Below are positions 8,840 to 17,115 of a stretch of DNA of 64,000 nt, in pieces; position 1 is the first letter of the stretch, and every line of letters starts with the position of its first letter. Both the position numbers and the translations under genes were made by a program. Where the stretch lies: NCBI RefSeq assembly GCF_020097135.1, contig NZ_CP083608.1, positions 434,001-498,000 of the forward strand, given 5' to 3'. This DNA is from Macrococcus armenti. GTDB lineage: Bacteria; Bacillota; Bacilli; Staphylococcales; Staphylococcaceae. The notes beneath the pieces are model-generated. The model ran no database searches, was not told where the DNA came from, and worked only from the letters and a program-made list of their open reading frames with translations.

Positions 8840-9850
8840 ATGAAAAAGAGGTACTTACTATTCGTTATTTTATTATCATTAATTGTCATGTTTATTGCAC
8901 GCGTTATGGGATGGTACCCTAAAGAAAATGCAGCATTAAGTGAAGGGACTGTCTTTGATGAATTTGGTGTAGCAAGGAATGTTAAACTAATATCAGATGT
9001 GAAGTACGGAAATGATGCACCGAACTCAGAACTTGATATTATTATGCCGAAAAACATTAAAGAAGGAGATAAGCTACCCCTTATATTATGGACACACGGT
9101 GGTGGATTTATCGCAGGAGATAAAAACCATAAAAATCCTTACTTAGCACAAATTGCTGAACGAGGGTTTATTATTGCGAACATTAACTATGCACTCGCTC
9201 CGGCACATCAATATCCTGTCCCGCTCATTCAGGAAAAACAGGCCGCAATGTTTATGAAGCAGAATAAATTTAATTTACCGATTGATTTTAGTCAGATTAT
9301 TATTGGTGGTGACTCTGCAGGTGCTCAAATTGCATCTCAATTTGCAGCGCTTCAGACGAATAAAGCATTAAGAGATGATATGCAGGAAAGTGCTGTATTT
9401 AGCAAAACTTCAATTAAAGGTGTTATTTTATTTGGTGGCTTATATGATATGCATACTGTTAGAGACACGAAGTTTCCACGTATTGAAGAATATATGGAGA
9501 GCTATACTGGGGAAAAACATTGGGAGCAGGACTTTAAACAAATTAATCAGATGACCGTTACAAAACAAGTGACACGTAACTATCCACCTGTATTTCTTAC
9601 AGTAGGTGATGCGGATCCTTTTGAAAGTCAGTCTAGAGCATTGGAACGTGTATTAAAATCAAATAACGTCCCTGTGGAGACATCGTATTTCGATGGCACA
9701 CATAAACTTAAGCATCAGTATCAATTTCATATGAAATTAAAAGAATCGAAAGTAACATATGAAAAGTTAATGCAATTTTTAAGTGAATATACAAATCAAT
9801 CATTATATAATACATTAGAAGAAGAACCATTAGTAACGAAACCTAAATAA
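8840..9850 (+). CDS. Membrane-anchored alpha/beta hydrolase (esterase/lipase)
   Basis: A 336-residue serine hydrolase held at the outer face of the membrane by an N-terminal helix (residues 5-22). The oxyanion-hole motif HGGGF is at 86-90 and the nucleophile elbow GGDSAG puts Ser at 159. A likely acid is Asp in VGDADPF and a likely base is His in FDGTHKLKHQ. The HGGGF plus GDSAG combination places it with the hormone-sensitive lipase/BD-FAE-like esterases acting on small carboxyl esters. ATG 8840 follows AAAGGA by 8 nt. The next gene begins 14 nt downstream, so the two are probably cotranscribed. Confidence 0.82.
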   Translation: MKKRYLLFVILLSLIVMFIARVMGWYPKENAALSEGTVFDEFGVARNVKLISDVKYGNDAPNSELDIIMPKNIKEGDKLPLILWTHGGGFIAGDKNHKNPYLAQIAERGFIIANINYALAPAHQYPVPLIQEKQAAMFMKQNKFNLPIDFSQIIIGGDSAGAQIASQFAALQTNKALRDDMQESAVFSKTSIKGVILFGGLYDMHTVRDTKFPRIEEYMESYTGEKHWEQDFKQINQMTVTKQVTRNYPPVFLTVGDADPFESQSRALERVLKSNNVPVETSYFDGTHKLKHQYQFHMKLKESKVTYEKLMQFLSEYTNQSLYNTLEEEPLVTKPK

Positions 9851-9864
9851 ACGAGGTGCGTATA

Positions 9865-10779
9865 ATGAAAGAAAAAGTATTGTTAACAGGTGCAACAGGT
9901 TATATCGGAAAATATTTATCACAGCAACTTGCAGGACAGTTTGATATATATGCGATGAGTAAGTATCCAGGTGAAGTAGTGCAAGGTGTCAAATGGATAA
10001 CTGCCGATATGTTCTCTTTAAATGATTGTATCGATGCAATGCAGCATGTGGACTACGGCGTTTACTTTCTGGATCCGAATAAACGCTCCAGTAAATTAAA
10101 CGATGCAAGGTTTAAAGATATCAATGCAATCAGTGCGGATAACTTTGCCCGTGCAGCTGAAACGACAGGTTTAAAAGCAATTTTCTACATTACCGGAACA
10201 AGTGATGATACAGAAACATTGAACATTTTACAAAGTTACAGCACGCCTGTATTCGCTACTAAAACGACAGTTAAAAGAAAAGGGATTGTACCACAGACAC
10301 AAACGTCTGAGATCAACGACGTCAGAAGTATTCAAAGAACGCTTATCCCGTCGTCGTGGACAGTTGCTGAAGTAAGCCGATATTACTTTAACTGGTTGAG
10401 TGAAATGGCATTTAACGTAGTACAAGTAACAGAAGCGGGACAATCGTTTACGATACATGTCGCGGGTAAGAATATTCTCACGCTGACATTGGATGAAGAA
10501 AAATGTGATGTCAATCGTGTCGTATATAAAATAACGAGTGGTGCAATGTATAAAGATACGCCGGATAGTAGAGCGCGTATGGAATTCAGAAGGTTAAAAC
10601 ATACAGATACATTAATTATCGCATTGCATGATTACGAACCGACATTACCATGGTTAATTTATTTATTAACACAATTACCAATTCATCATTTATCTATGCG
10701 CATATTCGATGTAGAAATGCGTATAGCACGATTTCAGGAAGAGAAAGCAAACGGCGTAGAAAAACGATATACGAAATAA
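9865..10779 (+). CDS. Atypical SDR / NmrA-like NAD(P)-binding protein
   Basis: A 304-residue protein whose N terminus (KVLLTGATGYIGKYLSQQL) is a Rossmann GxxGxxG dinucleotide-binding motif of extended and atypical SDRs. The classical YxxxK catalytic pair is not evident, so it may bind nucleotide as a sensor or act on an unusual substrate. The C-terminal half lacks recognisable motifs. ATG 9865 is used because GAGG lies 8 nt upstream. An in-frame GTG at 9856 overlaps it. It follows the esterase gene closely and ends at a strong terminator. Confidence 0.7.
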   Translation: MKEKVLLTGATGYIGKYLSQQLAGQFDIYAMSKYPGEVVQGVKWITADMFSLNDCIDAMQHVDYGVYFLDPNKRSSKLNDARFKDINAISADNFARAAETTGLKAIFYITGTSDDTETLNILQSYSTPVFATKTTVKRKGIVPQTQTSEINDVRSIQRTLIPSSWTVAEVSRYYFNWLSEMAFNVVQVTEAGQSFTIHVAGKNILTLTLDEEKCDVNRVVYKITSGAMYKDTPDSRARMEFRRLKHTDTLIIALHDYEPTLPWLIYLLTQLPIHHLSMRIFDVEMRIARFQEEKANGVEKRYTK

Positions 10780-10781
10780 AA

Positions 10782-10831
10782 AAATCAATCAGCAAAGGAT
10801 GATACATTTACTTTTGCTGATTGATTTTTTT
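10782..10831 (+). terminator. Strong terminator after the SDR gene
   Basis: A perfect 15-bp stem AAATCAATCAGCAAA / TTTGCTGATTGATTT followed by TTTT. The A-run on the left makes it potentially bidirectional. Confidence 0.9.
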
Positions 10832-11028
10832 ATGATAAGACACTAATTTGTGTGTATTAAATATTACAGTTTTGTAAAGATTGTAAAGAGCATTGATAGT
10901 ATCAATGTTTTGCAAACGCTTTCTTTACATACTTAATAAAAATTTTACAAATATCTATTAATAGTAAACAAATTGCTTTAAAATAGGCAATGTAAAGAAT
11001 TATAGTGTAAATACTAGGAGGCAGTAAC

Positions 11029-11646
11029 ATGTTTAACAAGAAAAAAGATAAATTTGCGGTTCAGTTAGAAGCTATGGCAGAAAACTTAGATCGTGCTGCA
11101 GTTGCATTTGGTGAAATGACTTTTCATAATGCATTTGATTTAAAAAAGTATGCGGATACGATTAAAGCATACGAAACAAATGGTGACGAGTTAATGCACC
11201 AGATGATATCAGACTTAAATCAAACTTTCATTACACCAATTGAACGTGAAGATATTCTTGCACTTTCAAATGCAATTGACGATGTAATGGATGGTATGGA
11301 AGAAACATCTGCAATGTTTGAAATGTACTCAATTGAGTACTCAGATGAGTTTATGGCAGAGTTCGTTCAGAACATTCAAGGTTGTGCGAAAGAAATCAAA
11401 ACAGCAGTTTCACTTGTCGCTGATAAAAAGTTATCACATGTACGTGTGCACTCTATTAATATTAAAGAACATGAAACAAATTGCGACGGTATTTTAAGAC
11501 AGTCTATTAAACATATTCTATCTGTAGAAACTGATCCATTAACTGTGATGAAGATTAAAGATATTTATCAATCACTGGAAGATATCGCTGATAAATGTCA
11601 GGCAGTTGCGAACATACTTGAATCTATCATTATGAAAAATAGTTAA
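11029..11646 (+). CDS. pitR: DUF47/PhoU-like accessory protein of phosphate transporter
   Basis: A 205-residue all-helical protein of the DUF47 (TIGR00153, PhoU-like) family. The metal-binding E/D patches are visible in ETNGDELMHQMISDLNQTFITPIERED and ALSNAIDDVMDGMEETSAM. DUF47 proteins are encoded directly upstream of Pit phosphate transporters and are thought to modulate them. Here pitA starts 11 bp downstream, which supports the call. The ATG follows AGGAGG. The 200-bp leader has several TTTACA-like hexamers, but they do not keep the 11-bp spacing of a PhoP box. A TATAGT about 30 bp upstream is a possible -10. Confidence 0.85.
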   Translation: MFNKKKDKFAVQLEAMAENLDRAAVAFGEMTFHNAFDLKKYADTIKAYETNGDELMHQMISDLNQTFITPIEREDILALSNAIDDVMDGMEETSAMFEMYSIEYSDEFMAEFVQNIQGCAKEIKTAVSLVADKKLSHVRVHSINIKEHETNCDGILRQSIKHILSVETDPLTVMKIKDIYQSLEDIADKCQAVANILESIIMKNS

Positions 11647-11657
11647 GGAGCATTTTT

Positions 11658-12668
11658 ATGGAACCGATTATTATTTTTACGTTTGCGATTGTGTTCTTCG
11701 CGTTAGCCTTTGACTTTATCAATGGTTTCCACGATACGGCAAATGCAATTGCAACAGCAGTATCTACTAAAGCATTAAAACCACGTCATGCAATCTTTAT
11801 GGCAGCAGTGCTGAACTTTGTTGGTGCGATTCTGTTCCACGGAGTTGCAAAAACAGTAACGAAAGATATCGTTGACCCGTTTACATTACAAAACGGTCAA
11901 GTAGTAATATTAGCGGCATTAATTAGTGCTATTACCTGGAACTTACTTACTTGGTATTATGGAATTCCAAGTTCATCATCTCATACATTAATTGGATCAA
12001 TTGCAGGTGCTGCAATTGCCTCTGGTGGATTTGGCATATTAGAATATGCTGGATTTACGAAAATTGTAGTCGGATTAATTATTTCACCACTACTTGCATT
12101 TATCGTCGGATATATTATGTATACGATTATTAAAACAGTATTTAAAAATGCGAATCTGACTAAAACAAATCGTAGTTTCAGAGTTGTACAAATCTTTACA
12201 GCAGCAGCGCAAGCTTTCGCACATGGTTCCAATGATGCACAAAAAGCGATGGGGATTATTACGATGGCATTAATCTCTGCGGGTATGCAAACAGGTAGTA
12301 CTGAACCACAATGGTGGGTACAGTTATCATGTGCTGCAGCAATGGGACTTGGTACAGCAGTTGGTGGATGGAAGATTATTAAAACAGTTGGTGGCAACAT
12401 TATGAAAATTCGCCCGGCAAACGGTGTAGCGGCAGATTTATCATCAGCTTTAATTATCTTTGGTGCAACACATATTCACTTACCAGTATCAACAACACAC
12501 GTTGTATCATCATCAATTTTAGGTGTAGGTTCAAGCCACCGTGTGAAAGGTGTAAAATGGACAACAGCACAACGTATGATCATTACTTGGGTAATTACGA
12601 TGCCAATTTCAGCTTTACTTGCAGCAATTGTATTTTTTGTAGTTAACTTTTTAACGCATATTTTTTAA
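11658..12668 (+). CDS. pitA: Low-affinity inorganic phosphate transporter, PiT family
   Basis: A 336-residue membrane permease importing phosphate with protons or as metal-phosphate. Both halves of the internal duplication are present. The first has the PiT signature DFINGFHDTANAIATAVST, the second FAHGSNDAQKAMGIITMAL, and matching PSSSSHTL and PVSTTHVVSSS segments follow them. About ten TM segments are visible. The length is on the short side, as expected for bacterial Pit proteins. It is cotranscribed with the DUF47 gene and closed by a strong terminator. Confidence 0.92.
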   Translation: MEPIIIFTFAIVFFALAFDFINGFHDTANAIATAVSTKALKPRHAIFMAAVLNFVGAILFHGVAKTVTKDIVDPFTLQNGQVVILAALISAITWNLLTWYYGIPSSSSHTLIGSIAGAAIASGGFGILEYAGFTKIVVGLIISPLLAFIVGYIMYTIIKTVFKNANLTKTNRSFRVVQIFTAAAQAFAHGSNDAQKAMGIITMALISAGMQTGSTEPQWWVQLSCAAAMGLGTAVGGWKIIKTVGGNIMKIRPANGVAADLSSALIIFGATHIHLPVSTTHVVSSSILGVGSSHRVKGVKWTTAQRMIITWVITMPISALLAAIVFFVVNFLTHIF

Positions 12669-12687
12669 GGTAATATTTTTACATGAG

Positions 12688-12727
12688 AATCATCAGATAG
12701 GGATTATCTATCTGATGATTTTTTTTA
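12688..12727 (+). terminator. Strong terminator after pitA
   Basis: A 13-bp perfect stem AATCATCAGATAG / CTATCTGATGATT, 7-nt loop and a T-run. Confidence 0.92.
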
Positions 12728-12799
12728 AATCAAATTATTCGAAAATTATACGCAATAATTGTATAATAATGACTATAATAAATTTATTTGGAGGATATT

Positions 12800-13435
12800 A
12801 TGAACAATTACTATAACGCAGAACCGGTATCACGTTCATCTGCTTACCGTCAGACGTTTTTATTCTTTATGTATTACTGGATTATCTTTGCAGCAGGAAC
12901 TTATTTAGGTCAGTTCGTACCAGCTGGTTTAAGATTTACAGTTTCAATGGCTATTTTTGCACTGATTATGATGTCACTATTTGTTCGTGCATCACGTAAA
13001 TTTGGATTTTTAATTTCGAACTTAATGGCATTTGGTATGGGAATCGTAAGTTATGGTTCGTTTATGTACTACATGTCAACATTAGGTGAAGTTGCATTTT
13101 ATCAAAACGTGGCGCTTGCAGTTGGGGCATTCTTAGCATTCGGTTTAGTTGGTTTCTTCGTTGTAGGAGATGCTACAAACTTAGGACGTTTATTATTCCC
13201 GGCATTAATCGCTTTAGTGTTTGCAAGTTTCTTAGGTATCTTTATTCAAATTCCAATGTTTCAGATGGTAATAACAATTGCAGGATTAGCAATTTTCTTC
13301 CTGTACACTGTATATGACTTCAACCGTTTGAAACAAGGAAACTTCTCACCACAGGAGATGGGATTCAGTTTATTTATTAACTTATTAAATATCATTTTAG
13401 ATATTTTACGATTAGCGAGTATTTTAAGAGATTAA
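12800..13435 (+). CDS. Bax inhibitor-1 family membrane protein (YetJ-like)
   Basis: A 211-residue protein with about seven TM helices. The family is recognised from its length, the helix pattern and the C-terminal LYTVYDFNRL, where the Asp corresponds to the di-aspartyl pH sensor region of B. subtilis YetJ. YetJ is a pH-gated calcium leak channel, and the role here is inferred only. The ATG at 12800 is chosen because GGAGG lies 4 nt upstream of it. The longer form starts inside that site. It has its own terminator overlapping the stop. Confidence 0.78.
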   Translation: MNNYYNAEPVSRSSAYRQTFLFFMYYWIIFAAGTYLGQFVPAGLRFTVSMAIFALIMMSLFVRASRKFGFLISNLMAFGMGIVSYGSFMYYMSTLGEVAFYQNVALAVGAFLAFGLVGFFVVGDATNLGRLLFPALIALVFASFLGIFIQIPMFQMVITIAGLAIFFLYTVYDFNRLKQGNFSPQEMGFSLFINLLNIILDILRLASILRD

Positions 13436-13459
13436 AGGCAGATGCCTTTAATCTTTTTT
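13429..13459 (+). terminator. Terminator overlapping the Bax1-I gene stop
   Basis: An 11-bp perfect stem AGATTAAAGGC / GCCTTTAATCT with a 4-nt loop and a T-run. Confidence 0.88.
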
Positions 13460-13520
13460 GTGTAATGAACGATAAATGTGTATAATAATGACATAAATTA
13501 TTGAAAGAGAAGTGTATACT

Positions 13521-14234
13521 ATGGGTCGTAAGTGGAACAATATTAAAGAGAAGAAAGCTGCAAAGGATAAAAACACGAGTAGAATTTATGCTAAGTTTGG
13601 CCGTGAGATTTATGTTGCAGCAAAATCTGGAGAGCCAGATCCAGAGTCGAACCAGAATTTAAAGTTTGTACTTGAACGTGCGAAAACATATTCAGTACCA
13701 AAACATATTATCGACCGTGCAATTGAAAAAGCTAAAGGCGGTTCTGAAGAGAACTATGATGAATTACGCTATGAAGGATTCGGTCCAGGTGGATCAATGT
13801 TAATCGTTGATGCGTTAACAAATAACGTAAACCGTACAGCAAGTGACGTACGTGCAGCATTCGGTAAGAATGGTGGAAACATGGGTGTATCAGGTTCTGT
13901 AAGCTACATGTTTGATAATACTGCTGTATTTGGATTTGATGGTAAAACTGCAGATGAAACGTTAGAAATTTTGATGGAAGCGGACATAGACGTGCGTGAT
14001 GTAATGGAAGAAGATGGCCACGTTGTTGTATATGCTGAGCCAGATCAGTTTGCAGCAGTTCAGAACACGTTGAAAGAAGCAGGTGTAGAGGAATTTACAG
14101 TTGCTGAGCTTTCAATGGTACCTCAAAATGAATTAGATTTGTCAGATGCAGATTTAGAAGTATTCGAGAAGTTAGTAGATGCAATTGAAGATTTAGAGGA
14201 CGTACAAACAGTACACCATAATGTAAATGCATAA
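13521..14234 (+). CDS. YebC/PmpR family (YeeN type) regulatory/translation protein
   Basis: A 237-residue DUF28 protein. The N terminus [20 protein letters not shown] is that of the YeeN subgroup, rather than the MAGHSKW start of classical YebC. The conserved [19 protein letters not shown] and [16 protein letters not shown] segments are present. Members were first described as transcription regulators, and YebC was more recently shown to help ribosomes translate proline stretches. Which activity applies to the YeeN subgroup is open. ATG 13521 is supported by alignment to the family start. A palindromic terminator follows. Confidence 0.85.
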   Translation: MGRKWNNIKEKKAAKDKNTSRIYAKFGREIYVAAKSGEPDPESNQNLKFVLERAKTYSVPKHIIDRAIEKAKGGSEENYDELRYEGFGPGGSMLIVDALTNNVNRTASDVRAAFGKNGGNMGVSGSVSYMFDNTAVFGFDGKTADETLEILMEADIDVRDVMEEDGHVVVYAEPDQFAAVQNTLKEAGVEEFTVAELSMVPQNELDLSDADLEVFEKLVDAIEDLEDVQTVHHNVNA

Positions 14235-14240
14235 CATTAA

Positions 14241-14266
14241 GCACTGAACATGTTCAGTGCTTTTTT
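14241..14266 (+). terminator. Terminator after the yeeN-like gene
   Basis: A fully palindromic GCACTGAACATGTTCAGTGC followed by TTTTTT. The next gene's ribosome site AGGAGG starts right after it. Confidence 0.85.
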
Positions 14267-14276
14267 AGGAGGTACT

Positions 14277-14762
14277 ATGAATAAGCATGATTTCATTGAA
14301 AGTTTGAAATTAATACCACATCCTGAAGGTGGTTACTATTTTGAAACATATAAGTCAGATTTAAGTGTTGAAAATAAAAAATTATATACTAGTATATATT
14401 TTCTGCTTGAAGCAGGGAATATCTCACATTTTCATAGAATAAAATCAGATGAGTTATGGTACTTTCATGCTGGAGACACACTCACAATTCATATGATTTT
14501 TGAAGATGGTAAATATGAAGCAGTAAAATTAGGGCTAGATGTTAAAAACGGTGAAGTGCCTCAATTTTTAGTACCTAAAAATACTGTGTTTGCTTCAACC
14601 GTTGAAGGTGAGAATGAATGGAGTCTTGTTGGATGCATGGTATCACCAGGTTTTACATTTGAAGAATTTGAATTATTTACTCAAGATGAGCTTAAAGTCA
14701 GATATCCGGAACATACAAATATAATTGAAAAATATGCATTAAAACAAAAGGAGGATGTATAA
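14277..14762 (+). CDS. DUF985 cupin-fold protein
   Basis: A 161-residue single-domain cupin. The DUF985 pattern is clear: LIPHPEGGYYFETYKSD at the N terminus, SIYFLLEAG, then SHFHRIKSDELWYFHAGD with the His and Glu metal ligands, and VGCMVSPGFTFEEFEL near the end. The family probably binds a metal and sugar-like ligands, but no reaction is established. ATG 14277 sits 5 nt after AGGAGG. Upstream in-frame codons fall in the terminator. Its TAA overlaps the ATG of the VOC gene (TAATG), so the two are translationally coupled. Confidence 0.8.
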   Translation: MNKHDFIESLKLIPHPEGGYYFETYKSDLSVENKKLYTSIYFLLEAGNISHFHRIKSDELWYFHAGDTLTIHMIFEDGKYEAVKLGLDVKNGEVPQFLVPKNTVFASTVEGENEWSLVGCMVSPGFTFEEFELFTQDELKVRYPEHTNIIEKYALKQKEDV

Positions 14763-15172
14763 TGAAAAACAAAAAAATAACACCGTTTATGATGTTTAAC
14801 GGGAAAGCAGAAGCAGCAATTGAGTTTTATACATCAGTATTTCGTAATAGTGAAGTTATTTCAATGATCAAGTATGATGAACAAGGCCCTGGTGCACCTG
14901 GAACGGTTAATCACGCGGTATTTACGATTCATAATGAACAATTTATGGCGATTGATAATGCAAATGGTACGGATATTCCTTTTACACCTGCACTGAGTTT
15001 TGCGGTGGAATGTGAATCTGTCGAAGAGATTGAGTTTTTATATGATCAGTTAAAGGAAAATGGTCAAGTGTTAATGGAACTTGCACCGATGCCACCTGTT
15101 GCTGAGAAGTTTGCATGGATTGCCGATCAGTTCGGTATTAACTGGCAACTTAATTTACCACTTTTAGCATAA
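14762..15172 (+). CDS. VOC superfamily protein, PhnB/YjdN-like
   Basis: A 136-residue glyoxalase-fold protein. ITPFMMFNGKAEAAIEFYTSVF is the standard PhnB/3-demethylubiquinone-methyltransferase-like N terminus, and AWIADQFGINWQLN is the typical ending. These proteins bind a metal in the paired beta-alpha-beta-beta-beta modules, but most have no known substrate. Its start overlaps the upstream cupin stop by one base. A terminator and then the 41-bp repeat array follow. Confidence 0.82.
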   Translation: MKNKKITPFMMFNGKAEAAIEFYTSVFRNSEVISMIKYDEQGPGAPGTVNHAVFTIHNEQFMAIDNANGTDIPFTPALSFAVECESVEEIEFLYDQLKENGQVLMELAPMPPVAEKFAWIADQFGINWQLNLPLLA

Positions 15173-15178
15173 AGTTTT

Positions 15179-15208
15179 GCACTCGAATATTCATTCGGGT
15201 GCTTTTTT
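15179..15208 (+). terminator. Terminator after the VOC gene
   Basis: GCACTCGAAT / ATTCGGGTGC stem with one wobble pair and a 4-nt loop, followed by TTTTTT. It ends 18 bp before the tandem array. Confidence 0.85.
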
Positions 15209-15225
15209 GTTTGCATTGAATGTAT

Positions 15226-15685
15226 GAGTGTCCCAAAAAGAGACACTCGCGGTCCAAAAATATGCTGAGTGTCCCAAAAAGAGACACTCGCGGTCCAAAA
15301 ATAGTATGAGTGTCCCAAAAAGTGACACTCGCGGTCCAAAAATATGCTGAGTGTCCGAAAAAGTGACACTCGCGGTCCAAAAATATGCTGAGTGTCCGAA
15401 AAAGTGACACTCGCAGTCCAAAAATAGTATGAGTGTCCGAAAAAGTGACACTCGCGCTCCAAAAATATGTTGAGTGTCCCAAAAAGAGACACTCGCGGTC
15501 CAAAAATATGCTGAGTGTCCCAAAAAGAGACATTCGCGGTCCAAAAATAGTATGAGTGTCTCAAAAAGTGACATTCGCGGTCCAAAAATATGTTGAGTGT
15601 CCTAAAAAGAGACACTCGCGGTCCAAAAATATGCTGAGTGTCCCAAAAAGAGACACTCGCGGTCCAAAAATAGTCTGAGTGTCCG
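15226..15685. repeat. Tandem hairpin array 1: eleven 41-bp units plus a partial
   Basis: Eleven consecutive 41-bp units begin at 15226 and step exactly by 41 to 15676. A twelfth breaks off after GAGTGTCCG. Each unit holds a 7-bp inverted repeat, GAGTGTC and GACACTC, around a loop with AAAAA, then the spacer GCGGTCCAAAAATA and a 4-base tail. The tails cycle TGCT, GTAT, TG(C/T)T, so the true period is three units, 123 bp. Units 1-3 and 7-9 also share loop variants. No stop triplet occurs in any minus-strand frame, which creates long open frames there. I regard these as a by-product. It is not a CRISPR, because the spacers are repeated too. Confidence 0.95.
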
Positions 15686-15774
15686 ATTATCAGCCACTTA
15701 TAATGATGCTGCGAATATATTTCACGATACTTCTTCATGGCCAACGTACGTTATCCCTTTATTTACAAAATTTG

Positions 15775-15825
15775 TTGACATTCACTGTATTAAGTGTATT
15801 ATATAGTATAGTACAGTTAATACAG
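15775..15825 (+). promoter_or_regulatory. Promoter and inverted-repeat operator of the GntR-ABC operon
   Basis: TTGACA (15775-15780) and TATTAT (15797-15802) with a 16-bp spacer make a near-consensus SigA promoter. A 9-bp perfect inverted repeat, CTGTATTAA (15785-15793) and TTAATACAG (15817-15825), straddles the -10 and the start point. This is the position expected for an operator of the autoregulating GntR protein encoded 18 bp downstream. Confidence 0.75.
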
Positions 15826-15842
15826 TAGAACGGAGAGATGAG

Positions 15843-16229
15843 ATGATTTCAATTGATAATCGAAGTTGTGTTCCGATATATGAGCAGCTAATCAATGGGT
15901 TTAAAGTACAAATTATTAATGGTGTTCTGCTTCCGGATGAAAAGTTGCCCTCAGTAAGACAGCTCGCACAGGAGTTAACGATTAATCCAAATACGATTCA
16001 AAAAGCATATCGTGAACTGGAATATTTAGGATATACATATTCAGTTCCAGGCAAAGGCAGTTTTGTGAACACTATTCAAAATGAAATGAATAAGGAGCGC
16101 ATTCAAATGCTAACAGAAACTTTAAACAAGACAGTGAATGAGTTATTATTTTTAGGTTTAACGAAAGAAGAGATCATTCAAGCAATCGAAAGTATGGAGG
16201 GGGATCATCATGACGATACAACTGAATAG
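15843..16229 (+). CDS. GntR-family regulator, YtrA subfamily
   Basis: A 128-residue repressor. The winged helix (residues 9-76) is typical: PIYEQLINGFKVQIINGVLLP, LPSVRQLAQELTINPNTIQKAYRELE and GYTYSVPGKGSFV. The short C-terminal helical tail of about 50 residues instead of a ligand domain defines the YtrA subfamily, which usually controls adjacent ABC transporters. The gene overlaps the ABC ATPase by 20 bp and has an inverted-repeat operator at its promoter. S. aureus PmtR belongs to the same subfamily, but the downstream genes here do not match pmtABCD. Confidence 0.85.
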   Translation: MISIDNRSCVPIYEQLINGFKVQIINGVLLPDEKLPSVRQLAQELTINPNTIQKAYRELEYLGYTYSVPGKGSFVNTIQNEMNKERIQMLTETLNKTVNELLFLGLTKEEIIQAIESMEGDHHDDTTE

Positions 16230-17115
16230 TGTTAGTAAGTCATTTGGCAATTATAAAGCGGTTGATGATGTTAATTTATCAATTCTTCAAGGCTCTATTC
16301 AAGGATTGCTCGGTAGTAATGGTGCCGGAAAAACGACATTATTAAAACTGATTGCAGGGATATATAAATGTGATGACGGTAATATTCTATATAATGATGA
16401 ACATATATTTGAAAATAAGTCTTACAAGGAAAAGATGATTTTCATATCGGATATTCCATACTTCTTCGGTCATGCTGCACTCGATGAAATGGCTGAATTT
16501 TATAAACTGATGTTCCCTAAGTTTAGCGATGAGCGTTATAAGCAGCTTGTTGAAGTACTGAAAATTAATCCAAAAAAGAAAATCACGAAATTCTCAAAAG
16601 GTATGCAACGTCAATGTGCTTTCATACTTGGAATTGCATCACGCCCAGAAGTTTTATTGCTGGATGAACCATTCGATGGCCTGGACCCTATAGTCAGACA
16701 TACGATTAAAAATATACTAATTCAAGATGTGTCAAATCATAATGTCGCGTTATTTGTATCGAGTCATAATTTAAGGGAAATGGAAGATTTCTGCGATTCA
16801 GTCACGTTAATGCATGAAGGTCGTGTACTCATGACTCGTGATTTAGATGACTTAAAAGGAAATGTCGCTAAAATTCAGATGGCGTTCAGTATATTACCTG
16901 ATGAAGCTTTCTACAAAGGGATGAATGTTATAGAGAAGTCTGTTAAAGGTCGCGTTGTAACGTGCATCGTTAAAGATAATCTCGATAACGTTGAAGAATA
17001 TATAACAAAGGCAGATCCGCTGCTCTATGATATTCTGCCACTCACTTTAGAAGAAATATTCACTTATGAACTAGGAGGTTACGGTTATGCAATCGAAAAT
17101 GTCATTGTGGAATAA
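16210..17115 (+). CDS. ABC transporter ATP-binding protein (YtrB-like)
   Basis: A 301-residue cytoplasmic ATPase with Walker A GSNGAGKTT (35-43), a signature loop in the divergent form FSKGMQRQ in place of LSGGQ, Walker B VLLLDEPFDGLDP and the H-loop SSHNL. The C-terminal ~85 residues extend beyond the nucleotide-binding domain, as in ATPases paired with ABC-2 permeases. It starts inside the GntR gene and overlaps the permease gene by 29 bp, so the three are one tightly coupled operon. The direction (export) is typical for ABC-2 systems, and the substrate is unknown. Confidence 0.85.
   Translation: MTIQLNSVSKSFGNYKAVDDVNLSILQGSIQGLLGSNGAGKTTLLKLIAGIYKCDDGNILYNDEHIFENKSYKEKMIFISDIPYFFGHAALDEMAEFYKLMFPKFSDERYKQLVEVLKINPKKKITKFSKGMQRQCAFILGIASRPEVLLLDEPFDGLDPIVRHTIKNILIQDVSNHNVALFVSSHNLREMEDFCDSVTLMHEGRVLMTRDLDDLKGNVAKIQMAFSILPDEAFYKGMNVIEKSVKGRVVTCIVKDNLDNVEEYITKADPLLYDILPLTLEEIFTYELGGYGYAIENVIVE

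Noticed and set aside
10860-11010. PhoP box series upstream of pitR
   Set aside because: Several TTTACA-like hexamers occur, but not at the 11-bp steps required. The best pair is 20 bp apart.
15226-15685. CRISPR array
   Set aside because: Repeats and intervening sequences are both repeated, units are tandem without unique spacers, and no cas gene is present. The same holds for the arrays at 31339 and 57915.
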